Of a DNA stretch of 64,000 nucleotides, positions 43,634 to 53,569 are shown in pieces (positions within the stretch are counted from its first letter, which is position 1; every line of letters begins with the position of its first letter). Source of the stretch: Streptomyces sp. H27-H1 (GTDB lineage Bacteria > Actinomycetota > Actinomycetes > Streptomycetales > Streptomycetaceae); NCBI RefSeq assembly GCF_026627445.1, contig NZ_JAPNLJ010000025.1, forward strand, positions 49,618-113,617. The letters are read 5' to 3'. The notes beneath the pieces are model-generated. The model searched no databases, was not told the DNA's origin, and saw only the letters and a program-made list of their open reading frames with translations. Both the position numbers and the translations under genes were made by a program.

Positions 43634-43886
43634 GGAGATGTCAGTCTTTCTGGAGAGTGTGCCAGGGTCATGGATCACCGCAGAGTAGGCGAAGTGATTC
43701 GCATTGGCATAGCACGACCTGATTGTGAATCAGGCCTCCCACCAGCCCGACGGCCAGAATGATCCACTTCAGTACGCATCGGCGTGTTTTAGCAGGTCAA
43801 CCCGGTCAAGATGGGTCTTGCGCCGTGCGATCAGGGCGTGTTGGCTGCGGTTTTATCTGTCTCTTAATTCCCGTGGGGGGTTTGCT
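43634..43886. promoter_or_regulatory. Shared divergent promoter region
   Basis: 253 bases between the divergent secreted protein and RHS genes. It is noticeably richer in A/T than the flanks near 43690-43720 and 43855-43900. Exact promoter boxes were not assigned. The RHS start is supported by GGGGGG six bases before GTG 43887. Confidence 0.5.
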
Positions 43887-46800
43887 GTGTTTAAAAAAAC
43901 GGACCTGATGTCCGAATTGTTTGGAGGTGATCGTTTTCGTAGAAAACGTAGCCTTCGGACGGGAATTGCCGGGGCGGTATCAGCCGCGCTGACTGTTTCT
44001 CTCCTCACCGGGCCCGCCTGGGCCGGCCCCACCGTCTCCAAGCCCCGCCCTGTGCAGAAGACCGCGTCCGTCCCGGGCAAGGACCTCAAGACGAGCGCGA
44101 AGAAGGCCGCGGCCAAGCCCCCGACGTGGAAGCCCGGGGCCGTCAACTGGCCTGCCGCCGGCTCCGCCGAGGTCGCGCTGCCCACCGTCGCACCGCTGGC
44201 GAAGGCAAAGAACACGGCGCCGATCCGGGCCGGTTCCCTGCCCGTCCGCGTCGCACAGCCCGCGCCAGCCGCGTGGACCGCGTCGCCCGCAGGCGCCGGT
44301 TCCGACGCTGCCGGCAAGGGCACTCAGGCGGGCCCGTCGCGGGTGAGGGTCACGGTCGCCGACCACAAGGCCACCCAGCGGGCCGGTATCACCGGCCTGC
44401 TGCTGTCAGTACAGCGAACTGACGGCTCCGCCGCAGCCGCGAGTACCCAGCTCGAGGTGGACTACGCGAAGATCAAGGACGCCTACGGCGCCACTTGGTC
44501 CTCCTCACTGCGCCTCAGCCAGGTACCCGCCTGCGCGCTGACCACGCCCTCGAAGCCGGAGTGCCTCCAGCGCACCCCGCTGGCGACGCGTAACGATGAG
44601 AAGGTCTCCACGCTGACCGCCTCCGTGGACCTGCCTGCGACCGGCGTGCCCTCGGCTCTGCTGAAGTCGGCGCCCGGCACGCTGGCCGCGCCCGCGGGTG
44701 GTACGGCGGTATTGCTGGTGGATGCAAGCCCGGACAGCTCCGAGGGGTCTTTCAAGGCGACTTCCCTGTCGCCGTCGGGCTCGTGGTCGGCGGGCGGGAA
44801 CTCCGGCTCGTTCGCCTGGAACATCCCCGTGGCCGTGCCTCCGGCGCCCGGCGGCCTGGCCCCCAAGGTTGGCCTCAATTACAGCTCCTCCTCCGTGGAC
44901 GGGCGTACCGGTACCACCAACAACCAGGCGTCCTGGGTGGGCGAGGGCTGGGAGTACAGCCCTGGGTTCATCGAGCGCAAGTACGCCTCGTGTGAGAACG
45001 ACAAGCAGGGCGGCAACAACAGCACCGTCAAGTCCGGTGATCTGTGCTGGAAGTCGGAGAACGCGACGCTGTCGCTGAACGGCTCCAGCTCCGAGCTGCT
45101 CTGGGACGCCGCCAAGGGCGTATGGAAGCTGTCCAACGATGACGGCTCCCGTGTCGAGCGGATCTACGACTCCGTGGGCAATGCCTCTGGCGACACGGAC
45201 TCCGAGTACTGGCGGGTCACCACCGGCGACGGCACGCAGTACTGGTTCGGCAAGAACCGCCTGCCCGGCTGGACCACCGACGATGAGGTCACCAACTCCG
45301 TCAACTGGGTCCCCGTCTACGGCAACCACACCGGCGAGATCGGCCACCAGGCGGACTTCGCGTCCTCGGCCGTCAATCAGGGCTGGCGGTGGAACCTCGA
45401 CTACGTCGTCGACCCGCACAACAACGCAATGGCCCTGTACTACACGAAGTACGGCGCGTACTACGCGAAGAACGGGAAGATCGACGCCCCCGCCATCTAC
45501 ACCCGTGACAGCACTCTGAAGAAGATCTCCTACGGCCTGCGTGCCGGCCAGGTCTACACCCCGGCCCTGGCTCCGGCCCAGGTCAACTTCACCATCACCA
45601 ACCGCTGCAACGTGGCCACCTGCACCCTGGATGAGGACCACGCCACGGAATGGCCTGACGTCCCCGTCTACCTGGACTGCAAAGCCGCGACCCAGTGCCT
45701 GCAGGGCTCTCCGTCGTTCTGGTCGACCAAGCGGCTGATCTCGATCGACACCGTTGCCCTGTCCGGAGGTGTCCACGTGCCCGTGGACACCTGGACGCTC
45801 AACCAGTCCTACCCGCCCACCGGCGACACCTCCAAGCCGGCGCTGTGGCTGGACTCGGTCACGCGCACCGGCAAGGCCGGCGCGTTGGGCGACAGCACCC
45901 CGCTCACGACCACGTTCACCTACAGCGACCTCATGGCGAACCGGGTTGACTCGGCCGAGGGCCGGCCGCCGATCAACAAGCGGCGCATCAAAATGGTCAC
46001 CGGCGAGACCGGCTCCGACACGCTGGTCACCTACACCGACAAGGACTGCACCCCCACCAGCCTACCCACCGCCGACGACACCAACACCAGACGCTGCTAC
46101 CCCTCCTGGTGGACACGCGACGGCGGCCAGGATCCGGTCAAGGACTACTTCCACAAGTACCCCGTCCTCAGCGTCGAGGAAGCGGACACCACCACCGGCA
46201 CCGGAGCCCCCTCCAAACTCACCAAGTACATCTACATCGGCGCCGCGAACTGGGCCCGCGACGAGAGTGAATTCACCCTCGACGAGCACCGCACCTGGAA
46301 CGACTTCCGCGGCTACCGCACGGTCCGCACTCTGACCGGCCTCGCACCCAACCGGCTCAGAACCGAGAACGACTACTACCTCGGCATGGGCGCGACGATC
46401 AACGGTGTCACCGACCGGCGTGACTTCGCCGGAATGGTCTCCGAGACCCGCACCCTCGACGGCGAAGCCGGCCCCGTGGTGGAAAAGACCACCCATACCC
46501 CGTGGATATCGCCTGCCAACGCCTCTCAAAGCGTCGTGGGCATCACCGATCCGAAGACTCCGGGCACACCCGGACCGACTCTGGTCTCCAAGGTCGCCCG
46601 GTACTCCGGAACCACCACCACCGTCGCCAGCAAGCTCCTCGCCGACGGAACCTGGCAGGAGTCGACCACGACCCGGGCTTATGGGACGTACGGTTTGCTC
46701 CTGACCGAGGGCAACGACGGGGCGAACACCACCGAGGCGACCTGCCAGGTCACCGAGTATGTGACCCCTGACACGGAGAACTGGCTGATCGCCTACCCAC

Positions 46801-49800
46801 GTCAGGTCACCTCCACGACCGCCGAGCCGTGCACACGGACCGTCTCGGCACCGGCCGTGACCGGCGCCGGCCGGATGTCCTACGACGGCCAGGCCGTCGG
46901 TACGGCCCCCAAACCGGGTCTGAGCAACGTCACCAAAACCGAGCAGGCGTCCAAACTGGACGCGAACAGCCAGCTCGTCTGGGAAACCCAGAGCCAGGGC
47001 ACGCGCGACCCCTACGGCCGGGTCCTGACCGCCACTGGCAAGGACGGTGAGACCACCACCACTGGCTACACCCCGGCCACCGGCGCACAGCCCACCACCA
47101 TCACCGTCACCGACCCCAAGGGCTATAAGGCTTCCAGCGCCCTCGACGGGCTGCGGGGTCTGGTCCTCACCACTACCGACGCGAATAACCGCACCACCAC
47201 CTCGCAGCACGACTCGCTCGGCCGCCTGGTCAAGGGGTGGGCCGCCGGCCGCCCGACCAGCGAGCAGCCCAACGTCACCTACACCTACAAGCTGTCCGCC
47301 ACCGCCCCCTCGACCGTCACCACAAAAAAGCTCTACGAGGACGGCACCTGGGGCACCTCGGTGACGCTCTACGACTCCCTGCTGCGCCCCCGCCAGATCC
47401 AGAGCGAATCCATCGGCATCACCAGCGCCACCGGGCGGATCATCACCGACACGTTCTACGACAACTACGGCCGCGTCCGGCGGACGAACGCTCCTTACTA
47501 CAACGAGAACCCGGTCAGCACGGCGATGTTCGCCCCCATCGCCAACGGGATCCCCAGCGCCACGGAAACTCTCTACGACAACCGCAGCCGCGTCACCGCT
47601 GCCGTGCAACTGCACCAGAACACCGAGAAGTGGCGCACCACCACCACCTACGGACCGAACTGGCAGGCCGTCGTCCCGCCCCAAGGCGGGACCGCCACGC
47701 TGGCCGTCTCCGACGCCCGCGGGCGCGTCATCGAGCGGCGTGATTACAAGGACCGAACCCCCGGCATCGCCGACGCGGCCACCCTGTACGAGAAGCACAC
47801 CTACACCTTCGACCGCGCCGGCAAGCTTTCGAAGATCGCCGACAATTCCGGTCGCAACACCTGGACCTACAGCTACGACCTGGCAGGACGCCAGACCGAG
47901 AGCACCGACCCCGACAAGGGCAAGTCCACCACCGTCTACGGCGCCGACGGCCGCCCCGAGAGCGTCACCGATGCGCGGGGTGTCACGCTCGCCACGACCT
48001 ACGACGAGCTCGGCCGCACGACCAGTCTGCGCAAGGGCACCGTCACCGGTACCAGGCTCGCCGCCTGGACCTACGACACCGCCACCGGCGGCAAGGGCCT
48101 CCCCGCGACCACCACCCGCTACGACGGCACCGCCGCCTACACCAGCACCGTCATCGGCTACGACGCCAGCGGACAGGCAACCGGCACAAAGGTCACCGTC
48201 CCGACGGTCACCGGAGAGGAAGAACTCGCCGGCACGTACACGGTTACCGGCACCGCGACGCCCGTCAGCGGCCTCCCCGAGACCACTACCTATAGCACCA
48301 GCAACGCCAAGGCCACCGCCGCCCTGCCCGCCGAAACCGTCACCAACAAGTATGGCAAGCAAGACAAGCTGAGGACCGTCTACGGCTCCCTCGACCAGGT
48401 CTACCTCCTCGGCGCCATCTACACCCCCTACGGTGAACTGGATTCGGCTGAGCTCGGCACCCCCGGAACCACGATCACCAGCACACTCACCTACGACCAG
48501 CACACCCGTCAGGTGGCGATCTCGGCCACCAGGCGCGACGCCTCTCCCAGCACCCTCTCGTCCATCGCCTACACCTACGACCCGGCCGGAAACATCACCC
48601 GGATCACCGACCAGCAGGACAATGCCGCGGTCGAAGACGACCAGTGCTTCACCTACGACTGGGCGCGTCGGCTGACCGAGGCCTGGACCTCCGGCGACAA
48701 CTGCACCACCAAGCCCGTGAACGGCACCGGCACCCCCAACCTGGGGACTGTCGACCCGTACTGGACGTCCTGGACGTTCAACGACACCGGGCAGCGCGCC
48801 ACAGAGAAGCAGCACAAGGCCGGCCCGGTCACCGCGGACACCCTGCGCACCCACACCTACCCCGCCGGCACCATCCCCGGCCACGAGCTGCAGAAGGTCA
48901 CCGCCACCGGCGGCACCGCAGGCATCGACGCCTACGCGTACGACGCCACCGGCAACATGACCATCAAGAACCCGGCCGTCGGCGGCACCCAGACCATGAC
49001 CTGGAATGACGAGGGCAGACTCGCCACCTCAACTGTCTCCGGCGCCGCCACCTCGTTCCTCTACGACACGGCCGGCACCCGAATCCTCAAGCGTGAACCG
49101 GCCACCACCACGCTCTACCTGCCTGGCGGCCAGGAACTCATCCTGACCAAGACCACCAACACGGTCACCGGAAACCGCTACTACGCCGTCCCCGGCGGCA
49201 GCGCGATCCGCTCCAGCACCGACGGACGCGTCCGCTTCCTCACCGCCGACCACCACGGCACCAACACCCTCTCCATCAGCGCCGCCACCCTCAGCTACAA
49301 CCGCCGCAAATCCCTCCCCTACGGCAACCAGCGCGGAGCCACCCCGGCCTTCTGGCCCGGACAGAAGGGATTCATCGGCGGAGACACCGACACAACCACC
49401 AACTTCACCCACATCGGCGCACGCGAATACGACCCCGACACCGGCCAATTCATCAGCGTCGACCCACTCCTGGTTCCTGATTCTCCGCAGTCGCTGAACG
49501 GCTACGGATACGCCAACAACAATCCGGTCACCACTGCCGACCCCACCGGCATGTGCGCGGAAGTCGACTGCCCCACCAGGCCCTCACCCAGCCACGAAAA
49601 CACCACCCCAGGAAACGAACCAGGCCCGGAGAAGGTCTCACAGGGCGGAGGCGCTCCGCCGGCACCCAAGGGCCATTTCAAGAGCTCATGCAACCGAGCC
49701 AGCTGCACGACCAAGTGGGTCAACCAACCACGCGGGAATGACCGGGACCTCCTAGCAGGCGCGGTGACTGGAGTCGTAGACACGCTGACCTTCGCCTGCT

Positions 49801-50399
49801 ATGGGTTCAAACTCTTCGGAGAGGTCGAATGCGCTGGCGACGCTATGAGGAAAGAAGCCTCCAGCGAATACGGCGTAGATCCCAGCAGCGCGGCGTTCGA
49901 TATGGGATGGAGCGCGGGAAGCGCCGTGGCGTCGGTCCCGCTCGGCCCCGTCGCTCCGGAAGTTTCGGGAGCAACGAGATTCACCTCTCTACTTCTCGCT
50001 GATGACGGCATACGAGCCTCAGGCGGGGCCATCAGATCCAGTGCCAAATTTCGTGGAGACGGTGAGACCGTATTCCATGGACACGGAAGCTACCACAGCA
50101 AAAATGGAGACATTGCAGTACCGGACGGAACTGCAATCGCATTCTATGGCCCTCACGGCAGGACGATTTCACAGACGACAGGTATGATAATTTCCGGACC
50201 GGCTGGCATCCGGAAGGAACCTCTTGAAGTGTTCTACCCCGGTGACATGATACCGAACTACACGCTCGCCCCTTTGGGGCCAGGCTTCACTTTCCGTAAC
50301 GGGTCGACAGTAGTAGAGCAGCGAACTCAACTCAGTAGCCTACTCGGGGAGAACATGGGAATAACACATTGGGCTGCCTGCCGGTCCTGTCGAGGATAA
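43887..50399 (+). CDS. RHS/YD-repeat polymorphic toxin
   Basis: Encodes 2170 aa from GTG 43887; a longer frame from 43725 lacks a ribosome site. A signal-like N-terminus (RRKRSLRTGIAGAVSAALTVSLL) precedes a long lead region. An SpvB/TcdB-like N-terminal module (FAWNIPVAVPPAPGGLAPKVGLNYSS) and many YD repeats (YDPAGNITRITD, YDELGRTTSL) follow. The RHS core near residue 1850 (GQFISVDPLL) is followed by GYGYANNNPVTTADPTGM, the usual start of the variable tip. Residues ~1890-2170 are the tip, with a C-terminal module (VFHGHGSYHS, then GDMIPNYTLAP and GITHWAAC) resembling the putative adhesin Stv family. Codon use in the tip is less GC-biased. Confidence 0.85.
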   Translation: MFKKTDLMSELFGGDRFRRKRSLRTGIAGAVSAALTVSLLTGPAWAGPTVSKPRPVQKTASVPGKDLKTSAKKAAAKPPTWKPGAVNWPAAGSAEVALPTVAPLAKAKNTAPIRAGSLPVRVAQPAPAAWTASPAGAGSDAAGKGTQAGPSRVRVTVADHKATQRAGITGLLLSVQRTDGSAAAASTQLEVDYAKIKDAYGATWSSSLRLSQVPACALTTPSKPECLQRTPLATRNDEKVSTLTASVDLPATGVPSALLKSAPGTLAAPAGGTAVLLVDASPDSSEGSFKATSLSPSGSWSAGGNSGSFAWNIPVAVPPAPGGLAPKVGLNYSSSSVDGRTGTTNNQASWVGEGWEYSPGFIERKYASCENDKQGGNNSTVKSGDLCWKSENATLSLNGSSSELLWDAAKGVWKLSNDDGSRVERIYDSVGNASGDTDSEYWRVTTGDGTQYWFGKNRLPGWTTDDEVTNSVNWVPVYGNHTGEIGHQADFASSAVNQGWRWNLDYVVDPHNNAMALYYTKYGAYYAKNGKIDAPAIYTRDSTLKKISYGLRAGQVYTPALAPAQVNFTITNRCNVATCTLDEDHATEWPDVPVYLDCKAATQCLQGSPSFWSTKRLISIDTVALSGGVHVPVDTWTLNQSYPPTGDTSKPALWLDSVTRTGKAGALGDSTPLTTTFTYSDLMANRVDSAEGRPPINKRRIKMVTGETGSDTLVTYTDKDCTPTSLPTADDTNTRRCYPSWWTRDGGQDPVKDYFHKYPVLSVEEADTTTGTGAPSKLTKYIYIGAANWARDESEFTLDEHRTWNDFRGYRTVRTLTGLAPNRLRTENDYYLGMGATINGVTDRRDFAGMVSETRTLDGEAGPVVEKTTHTPWISPANASQSVVGITDPKTPGTPGPTLVSKVARYSGTTTTVASKLLADGTWQESTTTRAYGTYGLLLTEGNDGANTTEATCQVTEYVTPDTENWLIAYPRQVTSTTAEPCTRTVSAPAVTGAGRMSYDGQAVGTAPKPGLSNVTKTEQASKLDANSQLVWETQSQGTRDPYGRVLTATGKDGETTTTGYTPATGAQPTTITVTDPKGYKASSALDGLRGLVLTTTDANNRTTTSQHDSLGRLVKGWAAGRPTSEQPNVTYTYKLSATAPSTVTTKKLYEDGTWGTSVTLYDSLLRPRQIQSESIGITSATGRIITDTFYDNYGRVRRTNAPYYNENPVSTAMFAPIANGIPSATETLYDNRSRVTAAVQLHQNTEKWRTTTTYGPNWQAVVPPQGGTATLAVSDARGRVIERRDYKDRTPGIADAATLYEKHTYTFDRAGKLSKIADNSGRNTWTYSYDLAGRQTESTDPDKGKSTTVYGADGRPESVTDARGVTLATTYDELGRTTSLRKGTVTGTRLAAWTYDTATGGKGLPATTTRYDGTAAYTSTVIGYDASGQATGTKVTVPTVTGEEELAGTYTVTGTATPVSGLPETTTYSTSNAKATAALPAETVTNKYGKQDKLRTVYGSLDQVYLLGAIYTPYGELDSAELGTPGTTITSTLTYDQHTRQVAISATRRDASPSTLSSIAYTYDPAGNITRITDQQDNAAVEDDQCFTYDWARRLTEAWTSGDNCTTKPVNGTGTPNLGTVDPYWTSWTFNDTGQRATEKQHKAGPVTADTLRTHTYPAGTIPGHELQKVTATGGTAGIDAYAYDATGNMTIKNPAVGGTQTMTWNDEGRLATSTVSGAATSFLYDTAGTRILKREPATTTLYLPGGQELILTKTTNTVTGNRYYAVPGGSAIRSSTDGRVRFLTADHHGTNTLSISAATLSYNRRKSLPYGNQRGATPAFWPGQKGFIGGDTDTTTNFTHIGAREYDPDTGQFISVDPLLVPDSPQSLNGYGYANNNPVTTADPTGMCAEVDCPTRPSPSHENTTPGNEPGPEKVSQGGGAPPAPKGHFKSSCNRASCTTKWVNQPRGNDRDLLAGAVTGVVDTLTFACYGFKLFGEVECAGDAMRKEASSEYGVDPSSAAFDMGWSAGSAVASVPLGPVAPEVSGATRFTSLLLADDGIRASGGAIRSSAKFRGDGETVFHGHGSYHSKNGDIAVPDGTAIAFYGPHGRTISQTTGMIISGPAGIRKEPLEVFYPGDMIPNYTLAPLGPGFTFRNGSTVVEQRTQLSSLLGENMGITHWAACRSCRG

Positions 50400-50418
50400 A
50401 CTAGCCAAGTCCAAAATC

Positions 50419-50448
50419 GGGGTGGCCTACCCAGGGGTAGGCCACCCC
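50419..50448. terminator. Hairpin between toxin and immunity candidate
   Basis: GGGGTGGCCTACCC (50419-50432) pairs exactly with 50435-50448, separated by two bases (effective loop about four). It lies between the RHS stop and the downstream gene, so the latter probably has its own promoter or depends on read-through. Confidence 0.75.
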
Positions 50449-50482
50449 ACCTCGAGTCACCCTAAGCGAAAAGAGCTTATCA

Positions 50483-51124
50483 ATGGAATATTCCGATCTT
50501 TCGCCATACTCGTATTCGGCGGCAATCATTCCAATGATTAACGTGGGATGGCTCGGACTAAACCTCGGAATTCAAGACGTCGGCTACGCGGAGATAGGCC
50601 GTCACGAAACCGAGTTCCCCGTTCCGACTTCGAAGTTCCTGTCGAAACTCACCCTCGGGGAACATGTTTGCGAATTCTGCCCTCGCGGAGGTCCGCAGTT
50701 CACCAGCAACGGCGAATATCACTACTACTGCCCCAGCGGCATTTCGTATTCAACGCCTGCAATGATCTCGCACTATGTCGAATCTCACGGATACCGCCCA
50801 CCTCCGTCATTTCTATCGGCAATCACTTCCCCAGCGATTCTACGCTGGGATGGGCGTGCAGAAATTCTGAAATCCACACTGTCTGACACCGCCGCCGATT
50901 TCGAACTTCGAATCGACGCAATCACTGACATCGCATACTGGAACGACCGTCGCGCATTGTCCGCTCTAATATCCGCAACTACCGATGACGATCTCTTGGA
51001 TATCGCAGGGTTCCAAATTGGAGCCTCTCTGCATCGCATCCTAAGTAGAACTCCTGAAGGGACAAATGAGTTTCTTATCGAATCCCTTCCAACAGATGTG
51101 CAACTCGGTTTCATGAACGCATAA
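50483..51124 (+). CDS. Candidate immunity protein of RHS toxin
   Basis: Encodes 213 aa, soluble, from ATG 50483. The region around residues 60-105 has a CEFC pair and a later Cys (HVCEFCPRGGPQF, YHYYCPSGISYS, ISHYVESHGYRPP), perhaps a zinc site. The C-terminal part is helical. I recognise no named immunity family. Base composition is clearly lower in GC than neighbours, matching the RHS tip and suggesting the two arrived together. Position immediately after a polymorphic toxin tip is the main reason for the call. Downstream lies an IS3 remnant. Confidence 0.55.
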   Translation: MEYSDLSPYSYSAAIIPMINVGWLGLNLGIQDVGYAEIGRHETEFPVPTSKFLSKLTLGEHVCEFCPRGGPQFTSNGEYHYYCPSGISYSTPAMISHYVESHGYRPPPSFLSAITSPAILRWDGRAEILKSTLSDTAADFELRIDAITDIAYWNDRRALSALISATTDDDLLDIAGFQIGASLHRILSRTPEGTNEFLIESLPTDVQLGFMNA

Positions 51125-51166
51125 GGCGACCGCCACAGGCCTTTCTGCCTGCCCCCGGGCCCCCCG

Positions 51167-51688
51167 ACCTGGGCCGGCGTCGCCTACGTCGCCTTCGTCG
51201 TCGACACCTTCTCCCGCCGCATCGTCGGCTGGTCCGCCTCCACCAGCAAGGAGACCAAACTCGTGCTGGACGCACTGGAGATGGCCCTGTGGCAGCGAGA
51301 CCGGGAAGGCCGCCCGCACAACCCGCGCGAGCTGATCCACCACTCCGACGCCGGCAGCCACACCTCGTTCAAACTCGCCGAGCACCTCGACGCGGCTCAG
51401 ATCGCGGCCTCGATCGGATCAGTCGGCGACGCATAGGACAACGCCCTGATGGAGTCCACGATCGGCCTCTACAAGACCGAACTGATCAAGCCCCAGCGGC
51501 CCTGGAAAACCCTCGCCCAGGTCGAACTCGCCACCGCTGAATGGATCGACTGGTACTGCCACCGCCGACTCCACGGTGAAATAGGGCACATTCCGCCCGT
51601 CGAATACGAGACCAACCACTACCTGACGACCACGAAACCCCAGATCAAAACCACAATCTGAGATCTCTACCGAACCCGGGGCGGTTCA
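51167..51688 (+). pseudogene. IS3-family transposase remnant with right end
   Basis: Codons from 51167 read TWAGVAYVAFVVDTFSRRIVGW, then LVLDALEMAL, HHSDAGSHTS and a final WYCHRRLHGEIGHIPPVEYE, the DDE integrase core and typical C-terminus of IS3-family OrfB proteins. The N-terminal part and OrfA are missing. The expected Y in GSVGDAYDNAL is a TAG stop at 51434-51436. The element's terminal sequence (TGAACCGCCCCGGG on the minus strand) ends at 51688. It is therefore inactive. Confidence 0.8.
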
Positions 51689-51985
51689 CTTCACCGCGGG
51701 GACGGTGCCGATGACGGGGATCGCCGGTTCAAGCAGGGCCTTGACAGTGGGTAGCGCATGCACCGTGGCGGTGTTGCAGGCGATAGTCAGGGCGTCGGGG
51801 GCATACGCGGCCGCTGCTTGGGCGGCTGCGATAACCCGCTGCCGGAGGTCTGGGGCGCTTCGCGGTCCCCAGGGCATTCCGTCCGGGTCGGAGGAGAGGA
51901 TCAGGTCGGCGTCGGGCCGTAACCGTCGGATGGCCGCTGCTGCCGCGAGGAGCCCGATTCCGGAGTCGATGAGCGCGATCTTCAT
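51686..51985 (-). pseudogene. Glutamate racemase-like gene, truncated by IS end
   Basis: Encodes the first 99 residues of an Asp/Glu racemase superfamily protein. They include KIALIDSGIGLLAAAAAI, VIAAAQAAAAYAPDALTIACNTATVHALP with the catalytic Cys of the ACNTAT motif, and IPVIGTVPAVK. Then a TGA supplied by the inserted IS3 terminus stops translation. The second catalytic Cys half is missing, so it cannot work as a racemase. A good ribosome site (AGAGG) precedes ATG 51985. The rest of the gene was not found at the other side of the IS. Confidence 0.72.
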
Positions 51986-52134
51986 GTGTCACCTCTGGGT
52001 ATCCCGGGCGTCGTCGTGGCCGGGAGGTCATTGGACAGTTGCCGCGAGCCGGAAGGCGGTACAGAGTTGAACGGGGCCGTCCTCCTCACCTGTTTTGAGG
52101 AGGACGGCCCTGGTCACGGGTCGGGTCGTGGAGA

Positions 52135-52338
52135 TCAGCCGGCGTGCTTCACGTTGCTGATGAAGGACTGCCAGGCCTGGGGGCCGAAGCGGAAGGCAGC
52201 GCCGTCTGGGACCTTGGAGTCCCTCACGGCCATGTCGCCGTTGTCGCAGTGGGCTCCCTGCACGCACTGGCCGCCCTGGTCGTTGCTGTAGCTGGACGAG
52301 AACCAGTTGACGTGCAGCTGGTTGGCTCGGTGGGACAT
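52135..52338 (-). CDS. DUF397 domain protein
   Basis: Encodes 67 aa. VNWFSSSYSNDQGGQCVQGAH, then AVRDSKVPDGAAFRFGPQAWQSFISNVK is the full DUF397 signature, common in actinomycetes. The start overlaps the stop of the upstream XRE regulator (TGATG), a conserved pairing. DUF397 proteins act with such regulators in developmental control modelled on BldB/WhiJ-type systems; a toxin-antitoxin-like balance has been proposed for such pairs. Confidence 0.88.
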   Translation of the reverse strand: MSHRANQLHVNWFSSSYSNDQGGQCVQGAHCDNGDMAVRDSKVPDGAAFRFGPQAWQSFISNVKHAG

Positions 52339-53258
52339 CAAATCTCCTTACTGGCTTTCCTGATCATCTCCAGGGATTCCTCGTATCCCGGAGCTATGGC
52401 TTGCAAGTCACGGATGGCCGCCTCGTACTTCCGGACCTCCTCATCTCGCCGCGATACGCCCGCGCCACCCAGGCTCTCCAGGTAGACGATGGGCTTCAGC
52501 GGCTGGGGCAACTTCAGGTAGGTGAACGAGCCGTTCATCCCGGCGTGGGCGCCGCGGTCGAAGGGGAGCACCTGGACCTTCACGTTCGGCAGTTCGTCGG
52601 CCACCTTGGCGATGTGCGCGAGCTGAGCTCGCATCACGTTCGGCCCGCCCACCTGCCGGCGCAGGACGGCTTCGCTGAGGAAGGCCGTAAACTCTGTCGG
52701 CTCATTCCGGCGCAGCACCTCCTGCCGGGTCATACGGACAGCTACTCGAAGGTCCAGCTGATCTGCGGGCAGACCCTCGCTGGCTCGGGACATGATGACG
52801 CGGACGTACTCTTCCGTCTGAAGCAGCCCCGGAACGAATTCGAGCTCCAGATTGACGACTTGGTCCGCGAGTCCTTCGAGGCCCAGGTACGCCTTGAAAC
52901 CGGGCTGGCTGACGTCTCGCACGTCCTGCCGCTGCCACCAGTCCTTCTTGGTTTTGGTGACCGTCGCGTAGCCACCCAGCTCAGCAGCCTTGTCCTTGTC
53001 GACGCCGTAGAGCGCGCACAGGGCCGCGACGTCCGAGGGCTCGACTTGCCCGTTGTCCGCCGTCTCCAGCCGGGTGAGCTTCGATCCGGCCCACGAGAAG
53101 TGCCGGGCGACTTCGGTCGCCTTCATATTGGCGGCGACGCGGGCCGCGCGTAGTTCCACGCCGAGCTGAAGACGGCATAGCGCGGGGGACGCGGACTCGA
53201 TGACAGGCCCCTCCGAGCCCCCTGCACCAGCCGTCGGGCTGAGGTCGTTCACGATCAC
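52338..53258 (-). CDS. XRE-family regulator with DUF5753
   Basis: Encodes 306 aa. Residues ~30-85 are a helix-turn-helix (LGVELRAARVAANMKATEVARHFSWAGSKLTRLETADNG). The rest is a DUF5753 effector domain with FVPGLLQTEEYVRVIM and VQVLPFDRGAHAGMNGSFTYL. WhiJ-like proteins of this type pair with DUF397 partners and repress development until released. The divergent region upstream (53259-53569) should carry its own operator. Confidence 0.88.
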   Translation of the reverse strand: MIVNDLSPTAGAGGSEGPVIESASPALCRLQLGVELRAARVAANMKATEVARHFSWAGSKLTRLETADNGQVEPSDVAALCALYGVDKDKAAELGGYATVTKTKKDWWQRQDVRDVSQPGFKAYLGLEGLADQVVNLELEFVPGLLQTEEYVRVIMSRASEGLPADQLDLRVAVRMTRQEVLRRNEPTEFTAFLSEAVLRRQVGGPNVMRAQLAHIAKVADELPNVKVQVLPFDRGAHAGMNGSFTYLKLPQPLKPIVYLESLGGAGVSRRDEEVRKYEAAIRDLQAIAPGYEESLEMIRKASKEI

Positions 53259-53569
53259 CCTCCCCTACATGTCCCCCACAGTTTGACGGCGAAGATTCGA
53301 GCTGCGCAATGCACATTGCGGCTTTTCGCAGAACGTTCGAGCAGATGACGCAACTCCGGCGCTGCGCACGGAAGTTCGACGACAAAACTCGTCTCGCAGA
53401 ATTCTGTGAGAGTGCTTCCACGGTAGTCGTTGCGCTGTCATGCTGGTCCTCGTTGAGCACGTTGGGTTCGAGTGATCCGACTCAGCGTGACCTCGGCGTG
53501 TGGTGTGCCTCAAGTACCCCCAGGACCGCATGCCGCTCGGAACCGCGACCGACCAAGACGAGGTGCGGC
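53259..53569. promoter_or_regulatory. Divergent intergenic region
   Basis: 311 bases between the minus-strand XRE gene and the plus-strand ATPase gene, with no gene of its own. It presumably contains both promoters; TTCG/CGAA-rich stretches at 53295-53400 are possible operator sites, but no exact dyad was defined. Confidence 0.45.

Noticed and set aside
46062..48884. 940-codon frame on - strand opposite the RHS gene
   Set aside because: Gly/Val-rich antisense of YD repeats; no start signal or domain.
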